From: Candidatus Desulfaltia sp. | GTDB taxonomy: Bacteria; Desulfobacterota; Desulfobacteria; Desulfobacterales; ETH-SRB1 | Assembly (NCBI GenBank): GCA_030656555.1 | Contig: JAUSPN010000029.1 | Coordinates: forward strand, 1-62,302 | Direction of reading: 5' to 3' | DNA length: 62,302 nucleotides | In this document: in pieces, positions 1 to 8,172 of the stretch | Layout: every line of letters begins with the position of its first letter | Numbering within the stretch: position 1 is the first letter of the stretch | Notes under the pieces: model-generated | What the model was told of the DNA's origin: nothing | Seen by the model: the letters and a program-made list of their open reading frames with translations, nothing else | Database searches by the model: none | Position numbers and translations under genes: made by a program

Positions 1-1
1 A

Positions 2-217
2 CAATCAGAAGAAAGATTGAAAGAAGTAGCATCGATATTTGAAGAAAAGGGTTGGGAATATACAATTGGATTAGAGCCGGATAAACCAGAGGATATTACC
101 GATTTGGAAATATTATTGAATCCACCAAAATCAAAGATAGCTGAAAATAAAGTTGGCCGTAATGAACCCTGCCCATGTGGAAGCGGGAATAAGTATAAAA
201 AATGCTGTGGCAAATAA
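2..217 (+). CDS. SEC-C motif metal-binding protein, 3' part
   Basis: The reading frame is open from the left edge, so this is the C-terminal part of a protein that begins outside the window; the TTG at 17 is not a convincing start. The last 20 residues form a SEC-C zinc-binding motif ([13 protein letters not shown], four cysteines), the small module found at the end of SecA and in many small proteins. The preceding part ([23 protein letters not shown]) resembles the small SWIM/SEC-C proteins of the PBPRA1643 type, whose function is unknown. It is the first of a row of small, unrelated, same-strand genes, a layout typical of integron cassettes. Confidence 0.75.
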   Translation, partial: QSEERLKEVASIFEEKGWEYTIGLEPDKPEDITDLEILLNPPKSKIAENKVGRNEPCPCGSGNKYKKCCGK

Positions 218-311
218 GGCTATTTTATATTCCAAAGGATTAGTCTGCTTATTAAAAAGCAAGATTCATCAGCGAACCTGTTGCTTCGCGTTATAAGGAA
301 AAAGATAAAAA

Positions 312-836
312 ATGGAAAAATATAATAACTTCGACTTAAAATCAAAACAACATTTTGGTGATTGTGTATATTGGGCAATGATGGCACTAATTCCTTTTAT
401 TATTGCTTGTGTGTCAGTTGCTAAAAGCTCTTTCCTTTTGTTAGGTGTTTACTTGGTTGCTTTTGTAACATTACAAATTTTAATATTCAGATTTTTATGC
501 ACACATTGCCCCCACTATTGTGAGGATTCAAAGCGACTACCTTGTTTATCCCTCTGGAATTTTAAAAAAATATTTAAACCCAGGCCTGGGCCATGGAGCT
601 TAACTGATAAAATGATGCTCTTGGTGCTTATGAGTATAATATGCGCATTCCCAATTTACTGGATTTTTCAAGACAAGTTGTTGCTGATTATATATATCCT
701 GTCCGTGATCAATTTTGTGGTTACATTAAAAAAATACGAATGCTCCAGATGTATATATTTCCATTGTCCAAATAACAGCGTACCTGAAGAAAACAGGAAA
801 CGTTTTCTAAATAAAGAAAACATTGAACCGCGATAG
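312..836 (+). CDS. Cysteine-rich integral membrane protein, unknown function
   Basis: The 174-residue product has about four hydrophobic segments (near residues 22-40, 43-63, 100-118 and 123-140). Two cysteine clusters sit just after membrane segments: CTHCPHYC followed by a further Cys near residue 78, and CSRCIYFHCP near residues 143-152. Such clusters could bind a metal or an Fe-S centre at the membrane face, but no family was recognised. The ATG follows GATAAAAA with only a weak ribosome-binding site. The short gene end and the spacer after it contain an imperfect inverted repeat (819-828 with 855-865), so this may be a gene cassette. Function unknown. Confidence 0.6.
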   Translation: MEKYNNFDLKSKQHFGDCVYWAMMALIPFIIACVSVAKSSFLLLGVYLVAFVTLQILIFRFLCTHCPHYCEDSKRLPCLSLWNFKKIFKPRPGPWSLTDKMMLLVLMSIICAFPIYWIFQDKLLLIIYILSVINFVVTLKKYECSRCIYFHCPNNSVPEENRKRFLNKENIEPR

Positions 837-893
837 CGAGCGAATCTAAAATGAGTTCAAATGTTATCCGGCTTTGCGGCGGAAGAAAAGGAA

Positions 894-1229
894 ATGAAAA
901 AAGAAGATTACCGAAATCAAGCGTTGAAGATCTTCCCACGGGTCTGCGCAAAATGCGGCCGGGAGTTTTCCGGCAAAAAACTGCGCGAGCTCACGGTCCA
1001 TCACAGAGACCATGATCACAGGAACAATCCGCCCGACGGCAGCAACTGGGAGCTGTTGTGCATCTACTGCCACGACAACGAGCACTCTCGCTTACTGGAT
1101 GCCGAATGGCAGGACACTCAAGATTCGGATACCGAAAAAAGACCGGCAGCCACCAACACCCCTTTTGCAGACCTCATAAAACTGTTGCGTGTGCCTGTCC
1201 ATCAAAGAGGGAAGGACGAAGCAGAATGA
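894..1229 (+). CDS. yajD: YajD family HNH endonuclease-like protein
   Basis: The 111-residue product closely matches the YajD family: a CxxC pair (VCAKCGREF), the central LTVHHRDHDHRNNP block with the HNH histidines, then NWELLCIYCHDNEH with the second CxxC pair. These residues build a zinc-stabilised beta-beta-alpha metal nuclease fold; the cellular role of YajD is not established. I chose the ATG at 894 because AAAGGA lies just upstream and because family members start shortly before YR(E/N)QALKI; an in-frame ATG at 861 gives 11 unlikely extra residues. The gene lies in a run of small same-strand genes that look like integron cassettes, although YajD homologues are also found as ordinary chromosomal genes. 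Confidence 0.85.
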   Translation: MKKEDYRNQALKIFPRVCAKCGREFSGKKLRELTVHHRDHDHRNNPPDGSNWELLCIYCHDNEHSRLLDAEWQDTQDSDTEKRPAATNTPFADLIKLLRVPVHQRGKDEAE

Positions 1230-1260
1230 TTTACAACCGCTGAACAAGAAAGGAAAAATC

Positions 1261-1312
1261 GCCCAACCAGGCGCACTTGACGTCGAGAAGTGCGGCGGTG
1301 CCGACGCGTAAG
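1261..1312 (+). other. attC-like hairpin (weak)
   Basis: The spacer before the methyltransferase gene begins with GCCCAAC (an RYYYAAC-type inverse core) and contains GCGCACTT (1271-1278) facing AAGTGCGG (1288-1295), a 7-of-8 stem. The right side lacks a clean GTTRRRY core, ending instead in GACGCGTAAGG. It could be a degraded integron attC site. The AAGGA at its end also serves as ribosome-binding site for the next gene. Confidence 0.3.
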
Positions 1313-1319
1313 GAAATTT

Positions 1320-1940
1320 ATGAAATCAAACAGCAAACATTGGGATGAAATATTTTCCAAAACAGAAGATGCAAAGTTGGGGTGGTATGAAAAGGACACT
1401 TCTCAGACATTTAAGTTGTTGAATGAAATTCCTGGTTGGGAAAGAGCCACAGTATTTCTTCCTGGTGCCGGCACGTCTATTCTCATAGAAAATCTTATTT
1501 CCAAGGGGATCAAACTGATTCTTAACGATATTAGCAATGAAGCGTTAAATCGGGTCAGGCAAAGATTGCAAGACGAATGTGAAAAAATTGATTGGCTTTG
1601 TCAAGACATCTCACAGCCAATCAAAGAACCCATGCCTGGAGTCGACATATGGATTGATAGGGCTGTTTTGCATTTTTTAACCAATAAACATGATATTAAA
1701 GGATATTTTGAAAATTTAAAATCAATTCTGAAAGCAGGGGGTCATGCAATATTTGCAGAATTCTCAATGATAGGTGCGCCCAAATGTGCAGGTTTGATGC
1801 TCTACAGGTACTCTATTGATGAATTGTCGAAAAATTTGGGTTCATCTTTTAAAATTGTGTCTCATTTTGACTATACGTACATAAATCCTTTTGGCGGTCA
1901 AAAACCATACATTTATGCTCTCTTCAAAAGAGAAAAGTAA
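1320..1940 (+). CDS. Class I SAM-dependent methyltransferase
   Basis: The 206-residue product has the Rossmann-fold layout of class I methyltransferases: a glycine-rich motif I (VFLPGAGTS, near residue 45), an acidic motif II (LILNDISNEAL), the ID(R)AVLHFL motif IV block typical of thiopurine/TehB-like methyltransferases, and a GHAIFAEFS strand. The N-terminus (HWDEIFSKTEDAKLGWYEKD) is characteristic of a family often seen in mobile cassettes; the substrate is unknown. The start at 1320 is preferred over 1290 because TAAGGAAATTT precedes it. The gene is flanked on both sides by attC-like hairpins, suggesting a mobile gene cassette. Confidence 0.8.
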   Translation: MKSNSKHWDEIFSKTEDAKLGWYEKDTSQTFKLLNEIPGWERATVFLPGAGTSILIENLISKGIKLILNDISNEALNRVRQRLQDECEKIDWLCQDISQPIKEPMPGVDIWIDRAVLHFLTNKHDIKGYFENLKSILKAGGHAIFAEFSMIGAPKCAGLMLYRYSIDELSKNLGSSFKIVSHFDYTYINPFGGQKPYIYALFKREK

Positions 1941-1947
1941 AAACATT

Positions 1948-2008
1948 TGCTAACAACGGTATTAAAGGCAAAAAGCCGCCGCGCCTTATGATAAGTGCTT
2001 GTTGGGCA
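1948..2008 (+). other. attC-like recombination site of an integron cassette
   Basis: Immediately after the methyltransferase stop there is a 60-bp dyad: GCTAACAA at the left pairs with TTGTTGGGC at the right (a good GTTRRRY core), and inside it TATTAAAGGC (1960-1969) pairs with GCCTTATGATA (1983-1993) around a short GC-rich loop. Length, core sequences and the unpaired positions between the two stems match the minimal attC architecture. No integrase gene is adjacent; one is found at 44796-45788 in this window. Confidence 0.5.
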
Positions 2009-2167
2009 CTATGCTTGCGGGTCCTCTGTTGAAGGGGTCGGCTCTTTTTCAGTTCCATCGGTTTCAACCGCATTGTTTTCCAGCTTGCGCTGCATTTTTT
2101 CCTCTTTCTTTTTTTTCTTGTCCATTTCTTTCTGACGTTTCTTGAACTGGTAATGAGATTTTGCCAT
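2009..2167 (-). CDS. Small highly charged conserved protein
   Basis: The 52-residue product starts MAKSHYQFKKRQKE and is followed by a run of lysines and glutamates and an acidic tail ending STEDPQA. Such lysine-rich small proteins recur in Desulfobacterota, without a known role; the charge suggests nucleic acid or ribosome contact, which is inference. The ATG at 2167 is chosen over longer frames because AAAGGAAATGCC precedes it; the longer upstream reading has no such site. It lies downstream of the cold-shock gene on the same strand but is separated from it by a strong terminator, so it probably has its own promoter. Confidence 0.65.
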   Translation of the reverse strand: MAKSHYQFKKRQKEMDKKKKKEEKMQRKLENNAVETDGTEKEPTPSTEDPQA

Positions 2168-2267
2168 GGCATTTCCTTTCTGGTCGGTTGCCGGATCGAC
2201 CGAGGCGATAAGATCGCTGACAAAAGGAAAAAGAATCCCAGCCGGCATAATGATGTAAGCGATCAAT

Positions 2268-2303
2268 AAAAAAGGCATCCCCAGTTCGACAGGAGATGCC
2301 TTT
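2268..2303 (-). terminator. Rho-independent terminator after the cold-shock gene
   Basis: Read on the minus strand, AGGCATC (2295-2301 side) and GATGCCT (2273-2279 side) form a stem around a loop of about 15 bases and are followed directly by six T residues. It lies about 25 bases after the cold-shock stop codon. Confidence 0.75.
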
Positions 2304-2325
2304 AATTGCTTTAATAAAAAGCAGG

Positions 2326-2526
2326 TTAGACAACCGTCACATTGGCAGCCGCCGGACCTTTTGGCCCTTGCTCGATTTCAAAGGTCACGTGAGCACCTTC
2401 ACTGAGGGATTTAAAACCGGTCGCATTGATTGCGTTATGATGTACAAATACATCCGGTCCGTTTTCCTGTTCGATAAATCCAAAACCTTTGCGGTCATTA
2501 AACCATTTAACAGTTCCATTTGTCAT
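2326..2526 (-). CDS. Cold-shock domain protein (CspA family)
   Basis: The 66-residue product is a complete single cold-shock domain with both RNA-binding motifs: RNP1 KGFGFIEQ near residues 13-20 and RNP2 VFVHHNAI near residues 26-33. Proteins of this family bind single-stranded RNA and DNA as chaperones that melt secondary structure. The gene has an AGGAGG ribosome-binding site (2534-2540 region) and a long AT-rich leader of about 240 bases before recJ, as usual for cold-shock genes with structured 5' untranslated regions. A second paralogue lies at 44477-44677, about 70% similar by eye. Confidence 0.93.
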   Translation of the reverse strand: MTNGTVKWFNDRKGFGFIEQENGPDVFVHHNAINATGFKSLSEGAHVTFEIEQGPKGPAAANVTVV

Positions 2527-2773
2527 AATATCATCCTCCTTTCAAAAAAATTTCAACGTTACAAACTGAAGGATGATAACGTTTAACAAACGGATAATTC
2601 CAACAGAAAGAAACCCTTCCGCCAATTTACAGCAGAACTTAATTGATGACACACACTAAGCTCCTTATATATGTAATAGCAAGCTAAATATTTATTTTTT
2701 TTTAAAAAAACCAACACATCAGTATCATCCACATCTTTTTGTCAGACCGCAAAAGTCAGCAACAATCCAAGCA

Positions 2774-4504
2774 TCATAGAATATGTTCGACAACAATTTG
2801 AGCTGTTTTTCCTCCGTTCCAGTGGTTCCAGCGCAGTTTGAATATGATCTGATTGAAATTTTCCTGCTGGTTTTTGTTTGTATCTACATTAAAACATATG
2901 GCATTAAAGGAATTACCCAACCTGGAATCAGGCTGCTTTAAAAGCATGCGTCTGTGGTTTTTACCAACGATTTTTGAATCTATTACACTGACATTTTTGG
3001 CTATAAAAAGAGGTTCATCGTTGCCTGTGCCAAACGGCTTTAAGGTTTCAAGTTCATTGATCAAGGCTTCTGAAATGTCGTCGAAATCGAGTTCATAATC
3101 AATGGAAATCGTCTGCACAAAATTATCCGGAGAGGTCATCTGTTGAACGGCGTTTTCAAAGTTTTTTTGAAATGCATCCATATCCTTGGCCTTTATTTTC
3201 AGACCCGCCGCCATTGAATGACCGCCAAAGGTTTCAAGAAGGTCAGAGCATGACATAAGCCCTTTATAGATATTAAACCCCGGTATGCTTCTGGCCGATC
3301 CTTTGCCGACTCCTTCTTTTATCGCGACAAGGACTACCGGCCGGAAGTATTTTTTTACCATCCTGGATGCAACTATACCCAGAACTCCTTCATGCCACAT
3401 GTTACCCAATTTATTATCTGATAAGACCAGAGAACTATTTTTGAGCAGGTATTGATTGTTTTTTAAATATTCGAAAATATCCTCCATTATCTCTTGTTCA
3501 ATATTATGCCTTTTAATGTTCATGCTGCTGAGTGATTGGGCAAGTTGTTTGGCGGTTTTAAGGTTGTTTGTAGTAAGGAGCTCAACAGCGGCTGAAGCAT
3601 GATCGATTCTGCCCGCAGCATTTAACCTGGGCGCCAGCCTGAAGGCGATATCTTCCGCATCCACGAAATTGTTTTTTGTTCCGCTGGATTCTATCAAGGT
3701 TTTTATGCCGCATCGATCGCCTGTATTTATTATTTCAAGCCCTGTTTTTACCAATATGCGATTTTCATCAATAAGGGGGACCATGTCGGCCACGGTTCCA
3801 AGAGCCACAAGATCGCAAACGTTTTTCAGATTAGGTTCCGGCCTGTTTTCCCAGAAATGATTGTCGCGCAGGTGTTTTCGGAGGCAGATCAGAAGATAAA
3901 AAGCTACTCCGACACCTGCAAGTATGTGAAAATCGGATGAGCAATCACGACGCTTTGGATTTAGAACGGCAACGGCATGGGGTGGTTTATCAGATATTTC
4001 GTGGTGATCTGTAACTATTACATCAATTCCGGAATATTGAGCTGTTTTTATAGCATTGTTACTGCTTGAGCCGCAGTCAACGGTGATTATCAGGTTTATT
4101 CTATTTGGTATTGCGTAATCTGTTATATGTTTTGTGTGAAGACCGTATCCTTCTTTGGTCCTGTGTGGGATGTAATATGAAACATCTGCTCCGGTATAAT
4201 GTAAAAACTCGAAAAGAATTGCTGTTGCAGTGATCCCATCAACATCGTAGTCGCCAAAGATTAATATTTTTTTATGATCTGTTATGGCCGAATAGATACG
4301 CTTTACAGCAGTATCCATATTTTTTATTGAGAATGGAGGCCTCATATTGTTAAGAGAAGGCTTCAGGAAGCGCAGGGCATCATCTTTTGAAATAATTTTA
4401 CGATTTACCAGAATAGTTGCTGTAACAGGATTGCATTGCAACTTCCCGCGGATGCTTTCGACTACATTGGTATCTGGTTGTAAAAGCTGCCAACATTTTT
4501 TCAT
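2774..4504 (-). CDS. recJ: Single-stranded-DNA-specific exonuclease RecJ
   Basis: The 576-residue product is a full-length RecJ of the DHH phosphoesterase superfamily. Visible motifs are FGDYDVDGI (residues 84-91), TVDCGSS (141-147), TDHHEI (165-170, the DHH motif) and the later GGHSMAAG of the DHHA1 domain, which binds the substrate. RecJ degrades single-stranded DNA 5' to 3' with Mn or Mg and works in RecF-pathway recombination, mismatch repair and base-excision repair. It is upstream of, and on the same strand as, the cold-shock gene. Nothing is missing from the catalytic set. Confidence 0.95.
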   Translation of the reverse strand: MKKCWQLLQPDTNVVESIRGKLQCNPVTATILVNRKIISKDDALRFLKPSLNNMRPPFSIKNMDTAVKRIYSAITDHKKILIFGDYDVDGITATAILFEFLHYTGADVSYYIPHRTKEGYGLHTKHITDYAIPNRINLIITVDCGSSSNNAIKTAQYSGIDVIVTDHHEISDKPPHAVAVLNPKRRDCSSDFHILAGVGVAFYLLICLRKHLRDNHFWENRPEPNLKNVCDLVALGTVADMVPLIDENRILVKTGLEIINTGDRCGIKTLIESSGTKNNFVDAEDIAFRLAPRLNAAGRIDHASAAVELLTTNNLKTAKQLAQSLSSMNIKRHNIEQEIMEDIFEYLKNNQYLLKNSSLVLSDNKLGNMWHEGVLGIVASRMVKKYFRPVVLVAIKEGVGKGSARSIPGFNIYKGLMSCSDLLETFGGHSMAAGLKIKAKDMDAFQKNFENAVQQMTSPDNFVQTISIDYELDFDDISEALINELETLKPFGTGNDEPLFIAKNVSVIDSKIVGKNHRRMLLKQPDSRLGNSFNAICFNVDTNKNQQENFNQIIFKLRWNHWNGGKTAQIVVEHIL

Positions 4505-4629
4505 GACAAGAATTATATATCCGATATCAATAATTTGAACAAGTCATTAAGACTTTTTTATTGATAAATTAATTAGTATGATGTTAATTAATTCTTAATT
4601 GCGCCCTTGATTTTTGTTAAAATCAAGGC

Positions 4630-4720
4630 GGTAAAGGAGCCAAATTTAATTTTTGAAGCTCCCCGCCCCAAGCAGCGGGGAATGCGCTCGCTTTTGCGGT
4701 TCAAGCGGAGCGAGAAATCT
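4630..4720. repeat. Composite palindromic repeat before DUF4911 gene
   Basis: This spacer joins several dispersed words. GGTAAAGGAGCCAAA (4630-4644) recurs inverted at 31884-31900. GAAGCTCCCCGCC..GCAGCGGGGAAT (4655-4682) recurs inverted at 35830-35858 and is itself a palindrome. GAGCGAGAAATCTT (4707-4720) resembles the inner arm of the element at 44291-44377. Just upstream, CTTGATTTT and AAAATCAAG (4605-4625) form a perfect stem. The repeat is translated only if the DUF4911 frame were started too far upstream. Confidence 0.6.
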
Positions 4721-4738
4721 TACAGCATTGGATTTGCC

Positions 4739-4978
4739 TTGCAAACAATACAGAAATATTATCGTGTTGATCGAAGAGAAATCTGTTTTTTAAGATTTAT
4801 TTTTGAGGCTTATGACGGCATAGCAGTATTAACAACAATTGATCCCGTATTGGGTTTTGTGGTTCTTCACATTTCTTCCGGGTGTCAAGAAGAGGTTGAG
4901 ATGGTTTTGCAGGATCTTAAAAAAGAGATTATGATCGAACCGGTTGCAAATTTCGAGAAATCAATGGAGGTGTCATGA
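4739..4978 (+). CDS. DUF4911 domain protein
   Basis: The product of about 79 residues matches the DUF4911 family: KKYYRVDRREICFLRFIFEAYDG followed by a mostly beta strand core and a LKKEI(M/L)IEP tail. Function is unknown; homologues are typical of Desulfobacterota and neighbour miaB. The reading frame is open back to 4607, but that extension is encoded by dispersed repeat sequence, so I start at the TTG at 4739; this start is uncertain because there is no clear ribosome-binding site. The stop codon overlaps the ATG of the next gene (ATGA), so the two are translationally coupled. Confidence 0.6.
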   Translation: MQTIQKYYRVDRREICFLRFIFEAYDGIAVLTTIDPVLGFVVLHISSGCQEEVEMVLQDLKKEIMIEPVANFEKSMEVS

Positions 4979-5403
4979 AAAAAGGATTCTATTTTGGCCT
5001 TGTGGTGATATTATCTTTTTGTACGCTTGGAATGGGAGGTATGGGAGGAGGGGACGCTATAACCGTGCCTGAGCCCGAAGAAAACTATGCGGTAACTCTT
5101 ATAGACCAGGCTGACGTGTCAATTGATCTTGAGAAATTTTCCTGTGACGGGCTGATCTGTCTTATAGGTAAAATGGGCAGGGTTGAAATATCTATCGGCT
5201 TTGACAAAATAAACTCTGTTTTTTTTCTATTACAGGATAAAGACGTTAAGGCAAAGGTAAATTTAAAAGACGGGAAAGCCATCGAGCTTATTGTAGACAA
5301 GAAAAAACCTTGCTATGGCGTATCTTCATTTGCAGATATCAGAATAGAAACGCAGGATATAAAAAGGCTTACTATTAACAGAAAGATACCGAAAAAAGAT
5401 TGA
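4975..5403 (+). CDS. Exported protein of unknown function
   Basis: The 142-residue product starts with a signal peptide (MKKGFYFGLVVILSFCTLGMG) followed by a glycine-rich stretch. The cysteine inside the hydrophobic segment is not in a good lipobox position, so a periplasmic protein is more likely than a lipoprotein. The mature part is predicted to be beta-rich with three cysteines and no recognised domain. It overlaps the DUF4911 gene by 4 bases and the miaB start by 1 base (TGATG), so the three genes form a coupled operon; a functional link to MiaB is not implied. Confidence 0.65.
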   Translation: MKKGFYFGLVVILSFCTLGMGGMGGGDAITVPEPEENYAVTLIDQADVSIDLEKFSCDGLICLIGKMGRVEISIGFDKINSVFFLLQDKDVKAKVNLKDGKAIELIVDKKKPCYGVSSFADIRIETQDIKRLTINRKIPKKD

Positions 5404-6770
5404 TGAGCACTAAATACTTATACATTAATACTATCGGATGTCAGATGAATGTTTATGACTCTGAAAAGATTTCAAAAGTATTAAAACCACTGCAATATAA
5501 CATGACCTCATCTCCTGAGAAGGCTGATTTGATTATTGCAAACACATGCGCTATAAGGGAAAAGGCGGAGCAGAAAGTATTCAGCTTTTTAGGGCGTGTT
5601 GCACATCTTAAAAGAAAAAAGCCGAATCTTATTTTAGGGGTTGGCGGATGTGTGGCACAACAGGAAGGGTTTAAGATACTGGAGCGTGTGCCGTATATTG
5701 ATCTTGTTTTTGGTACCCATGCTATCGGTCGTCTGCCGGGCATGATCGAGCGGATAGAGGCTAAAAAATGCCGTATTGTCGATGTTGAAATGTCGGAAGG
5801 AATAGACGAATCTGTTTTTAGCGCTTATACAGACGATAAGGGCAAGGTTGCGAGTTTTGTAACCATAATGCAAGGGTGTGATAATTATTGCACATACTGT
5901 GTGGTTCCTTTTGTGCGGGGCAGAGAGGCAAGCAGGAGTTCTGAAAAAATAATTAGTGAGATCCGCAGCCTTGTTGAGTCCGGTATAAGAGAGGTTACCC
6001 TTCTTGGCCAGAACGTAAACAGTTTTGGTAAAAAGGAAGGATTGTGTTCATTTTCAAAACTTCTTTCTCTTATTAATGAAGTTGACGGTCTTTTAAGAAT
6101 CAGATTTACTACTTCACACCCAAAGGATCTTTCAGATGATTTAATTTATAATTTTAAAAACCTTGGTAACTTATGCAGGCACATACATTTGCCTGTACAG
6201 TCAGGATCGGACAGAATATTAAGAATGATGAACCGGAAATATTCCAGAGATTATTATCTTGCAAAAGTAGATAAACTGCGAAATATTTGTCCTGATATAG
6301 CCATCACCTCTGATTTTATTGTAGGTTTTCCAGGGGAGACCAAGGATGATTTTAATGAAACGCTGGATCTTATCAAAACAGTGCAATATGATGATATATT
6401 TGCGTTTAAGTATTCCGACCGTACAAAGGCTCCTTCAGCTCTTTTTCACCACAAGATATCTGAACAGGATAAGAAAGACAGATTGATTGAATTGTTGAAA
6501 TTACAGGAATATTATACGAAAAAAAAGAACAAAGCTTTGGAGGGATCGACCCAATCAATACTTGTAGAAGGGTTAAGCAAACAGCAGCTTCAAGCCGACG
6601 CAAAAAACAGGCATGTCCAATGGACAGGAAGGACATCAACAAACAAAATCGTAAACTTTATTTCAAACAATGATATTCCTTTGCATGATGAAAATTTTTC
6701 AGGAACGATAATTAATGTAAGAATTGAAAAAGCATTATCCCATTCTCTTCAAGGGGTAAGAGTGAAATAA
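5403..6770 (+). CDS. miaB: tRNA-2-methylthio-N6-dimethylallyladenosine synthase MiaB
   Basis: MiaB adds a methylthio group to i6A37 in tRNAs reading UNN codons, using radical SAM chemistry and an auxiliary [4Fe-4S] cluster. The 455-residue product shows the UPF0004 domain with its three cysteines (IGCQMN near residue 13, NTCAIRE near 48, GGCVAQQ near 81), the radical SAM motif CDNYCTYC near residue 156, and a C-terminal TRAM domain (about residues 380-448). The ATG at 5403 is used rather than the adjacent TTG at 5400. It is the last gene of the coupled DUF4911-exported protein-miaB set. Confidence 0.95.
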   Translation: MSTKYLYINTIGCQMNVYDSEKISKVLKPLQYNMTSSPEKADLIIANTCAIREKAEQKVFSFLGRVAHLKRKKPNLILGVGGCVAQQEGFKILERVPYIDLVFGTHAIGRLPGMIERIEAKKCRIVDVEMSEGIDESVFSAYTDDKGKVASFVTIMQGCDNYCTYCVVPFVRGREASRSSEKIISEIRSLVESGIREVTLLGQNVNSFGKKEGLCSFSKLLSLINEVDGLLRIRFTTSHPKDLSDDLIYNFKNLGNLCRHIHLPVQSGSDRILRMMNRKYSRDYYLAKVDKLRNICPDIAITSDFIVGFPGETKDDFNETLDLIKTVQYDDIFAFKYSDRTKAPSALFHHKISEQDKKDRLIELLKLQEYYTKKKNKALEGSTQSILVEGLSKQQLQADAKNRHVQWTGRTSTNKIVNFISNNDIPLHDENFSGTIINVRIEKALSHSLQGVRVK

Positions 6771-6798
6771 TTACTGACTTGAAAGGAGAAAAACGCTT

Positions 6799-7296
6799 AT
6801 GCTACACAGGGTGAGCATAGCTGGACTGACTATGGATCCCACATCAAATACTCCGATTATTATTTTAAAATCAGAGGAAGATGGTCAGTCCATTCCAATA
6901 TGTATTGGATTACTTGAAGCAACATCCATAGCTTCGAGCATGCAGAATATAAAGTTAGATCGTCCCATGACACATGATCTTTTCAAGAATCTTACAAGTA
7001 TGCTTAATATTGATGTGTCAAAGGTTGAGGTATGTGATTTAAAGGATAATACCTTTTATGCCAGAATATATTTTATTTCCAAAGAGAAAAACTTCAGCAT
7101 GGATGCCCGTCCGAGCGATGCAATAGCCATTGCTTTGAGGTTTAGCGCTCCTATTTATATTGATGATGAGGTTATTGCTAAATCAAAGCATGGAGATCTC
7201 AAAGCAGAAGCTGTGGACAAAAGCGAAGAAGGAAAAAAATGGGCGGAATATCTTGAACAACTTTCTTCAGAAGATTTTGGCAAATATAAGATATAG
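6799..7296 (+). CDS. Bifunctional nuclease family (DUF151) protein
   Basis: The 165-residue product is a complete BFN/DUF151 domain, with the typical N-terminus (MLHRVSIAGLTMDP), the IPICIG.LEA block near residues 34-42, and the MDARPSDAIAIALR signature near residues 100-113. Plant and bacterial members have DNase and RNase activity reported, but the physiological role in bacteria is unclear. AAAGGAGAAAAACGCTT precedes the ATG. The C-terminal 30 residues are charged. The stop codon is followed at once by a short-word repeat spacer (GTAACAGGTGTTAAGTGTC). Confidence 0.85.
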   Translation: MLHRVSIAGLTMDPTSNTPIIILKSEEDGQSIPICIGLLEATSIASSMQNIKLDRPMTHDLFKNLTSMLNIDVSKVEVCDLKDNTFYARIYFISKEKNFSMDARPSDAIAIALRFSAPIYIDDEVIAKSKHGDLKAEAVDKSEEGKKWAEYLEQLSSEDFGKYKI

Positions 7297-7371
7297 GTAA
7301 CAGGTGTTAAGTGTCAGGGATAATTGAGCGAAAAGCTGAAAGTAACGAGCAACCAGTAACGAGTAACGAAT
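7297..7371. repeat. Short-word repeat spacer (GTAAC type)
   Basis: The spacer starts right after the TAG stop and is built from permuted words: GTAACAGGTGTTAAGTGTCAGG, then AGTAACGAGCAACCAGTAACGAGTAACGA. The word AACCAGTAACGAG recurs at 38294-38306 after atpR. It belongs to the same class of spacer as those described at 17232, 25027, 25966, 38981 and 40092. Confidence 0.5.
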
Positions 7372-7372
7372 T

Positions 7373-8008
7373 ATGATTGATCTTCATACACATTCGATTT
7401 TTAGCGACGGGGCTTTGATCCCATCCGAGCTTGTCAGGCGCGCTGAATTTGCGGGGCTAAAAGGAATTGCAATTACCGACCATGGTGATTTGTCCAATCT
7501 CGATCTTATAATTCCCAGGATAGTCGCAATAGCGGAAGAGCTAAATAGCGTCGTAAAGATAAAGGTTATTCCTGGCATAGAAATCACACATGTTCACCCC
7601 TCCTTGATAGCTAATAATGTCAGAAAAGCGCGTTCTCTGGGCGCTAAGATCATCATTGTCCATGGCGAAACAATTGTCGAACCGGTTGTTGCCGGCACCA
7701 ACAAGGCTGCCCTGGAAGCAGATATTGATATACTTGCGCATCCGGGAATGATTAGCGAAGAAGAGGTTTTAACAGCAAAAGAAAAAGGGATTTTTTTGGA
7801 GATATCGGCACGTAAAGGGCATTCTTTAACCAATGGACATGTTGCAAAGCTCGCCGGTAAAATTGGCGCAAAGCTTGTAATTAATTCCGATACGCATGAT
7901 CCTGGTGATTTGATCGATAAAAGCATGGCGCGACGCATTGTTTGCGGTGCTGGTTTGACTGAAAATGACTTTGAAATAATGCAAGAAAATGCATCATTTT
8001 TTCTATAA
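7373..8008 (+). CDS. PHP domain metal-dependent phosphoesterase
   Basis: The 211-residue product is a stand-alone PHP domain. Metal-ligand motifs are DLHTHSIFSDG (residues 3-13), ITDHGD (near 35-40), PGIEITH (near 67-73), a second half HPGM (near 124), and SDTHDPGD (near 180). The family comprises trinuclear-metal phosphoesterases such as histidinol phosphatase and the polymerase III PHP domain; the substrate of this member cannot be read from the sequence. The ATG follows the repeat spacer with no strong ribosome-binding site, so it may be coupled to the upstream gene. Confidence 0.85.
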   Translation: MIDLHTHSIFSDGALIPSELVRRAEFAGLKGIAITDHGDLSNLDLIIPRIVAIAEELNSVVKIKVIPGIEITHVHPSLIANNVRKARSLGAKIIIVHGETIVEPVVAGTNKAALEADIDILAHPGMISEEEVLTAKEKGIFLEISARKGHSLTNGHVAKLAGKIGAKLVINSDTHDPGDLIDKSMARRIVCGAGLTENDFEIMQENASFFL

Positions 8009-8172
8009 TTATCTATAGATAGTCTTGATAAAATCAAAACGCTCAATTTTGCGAATTAGTCTTATTTCAAGTTGCTTGCCTCATATAAATTCCGTTGACC
8101 ATGTCAAAAAAGTCCGCCTGTTTAAAGCAGAAAACCATACGAAACTGTCAAACTTGAGGAGAAATAATAGTT

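Noticed and set aside
4607-4738. Longer N-terminus for the DUF4911 protein
   Set aside because: The extension is encoded by dispersed palindromic repeat sequence and does not fit the family N-terminus.
7594-8046. 150-codon minus-strand frame opposite the PHP gene
   Set aside because: Shadow of the PHP gene, whose metal motifs are all present in the plus-strand frame.
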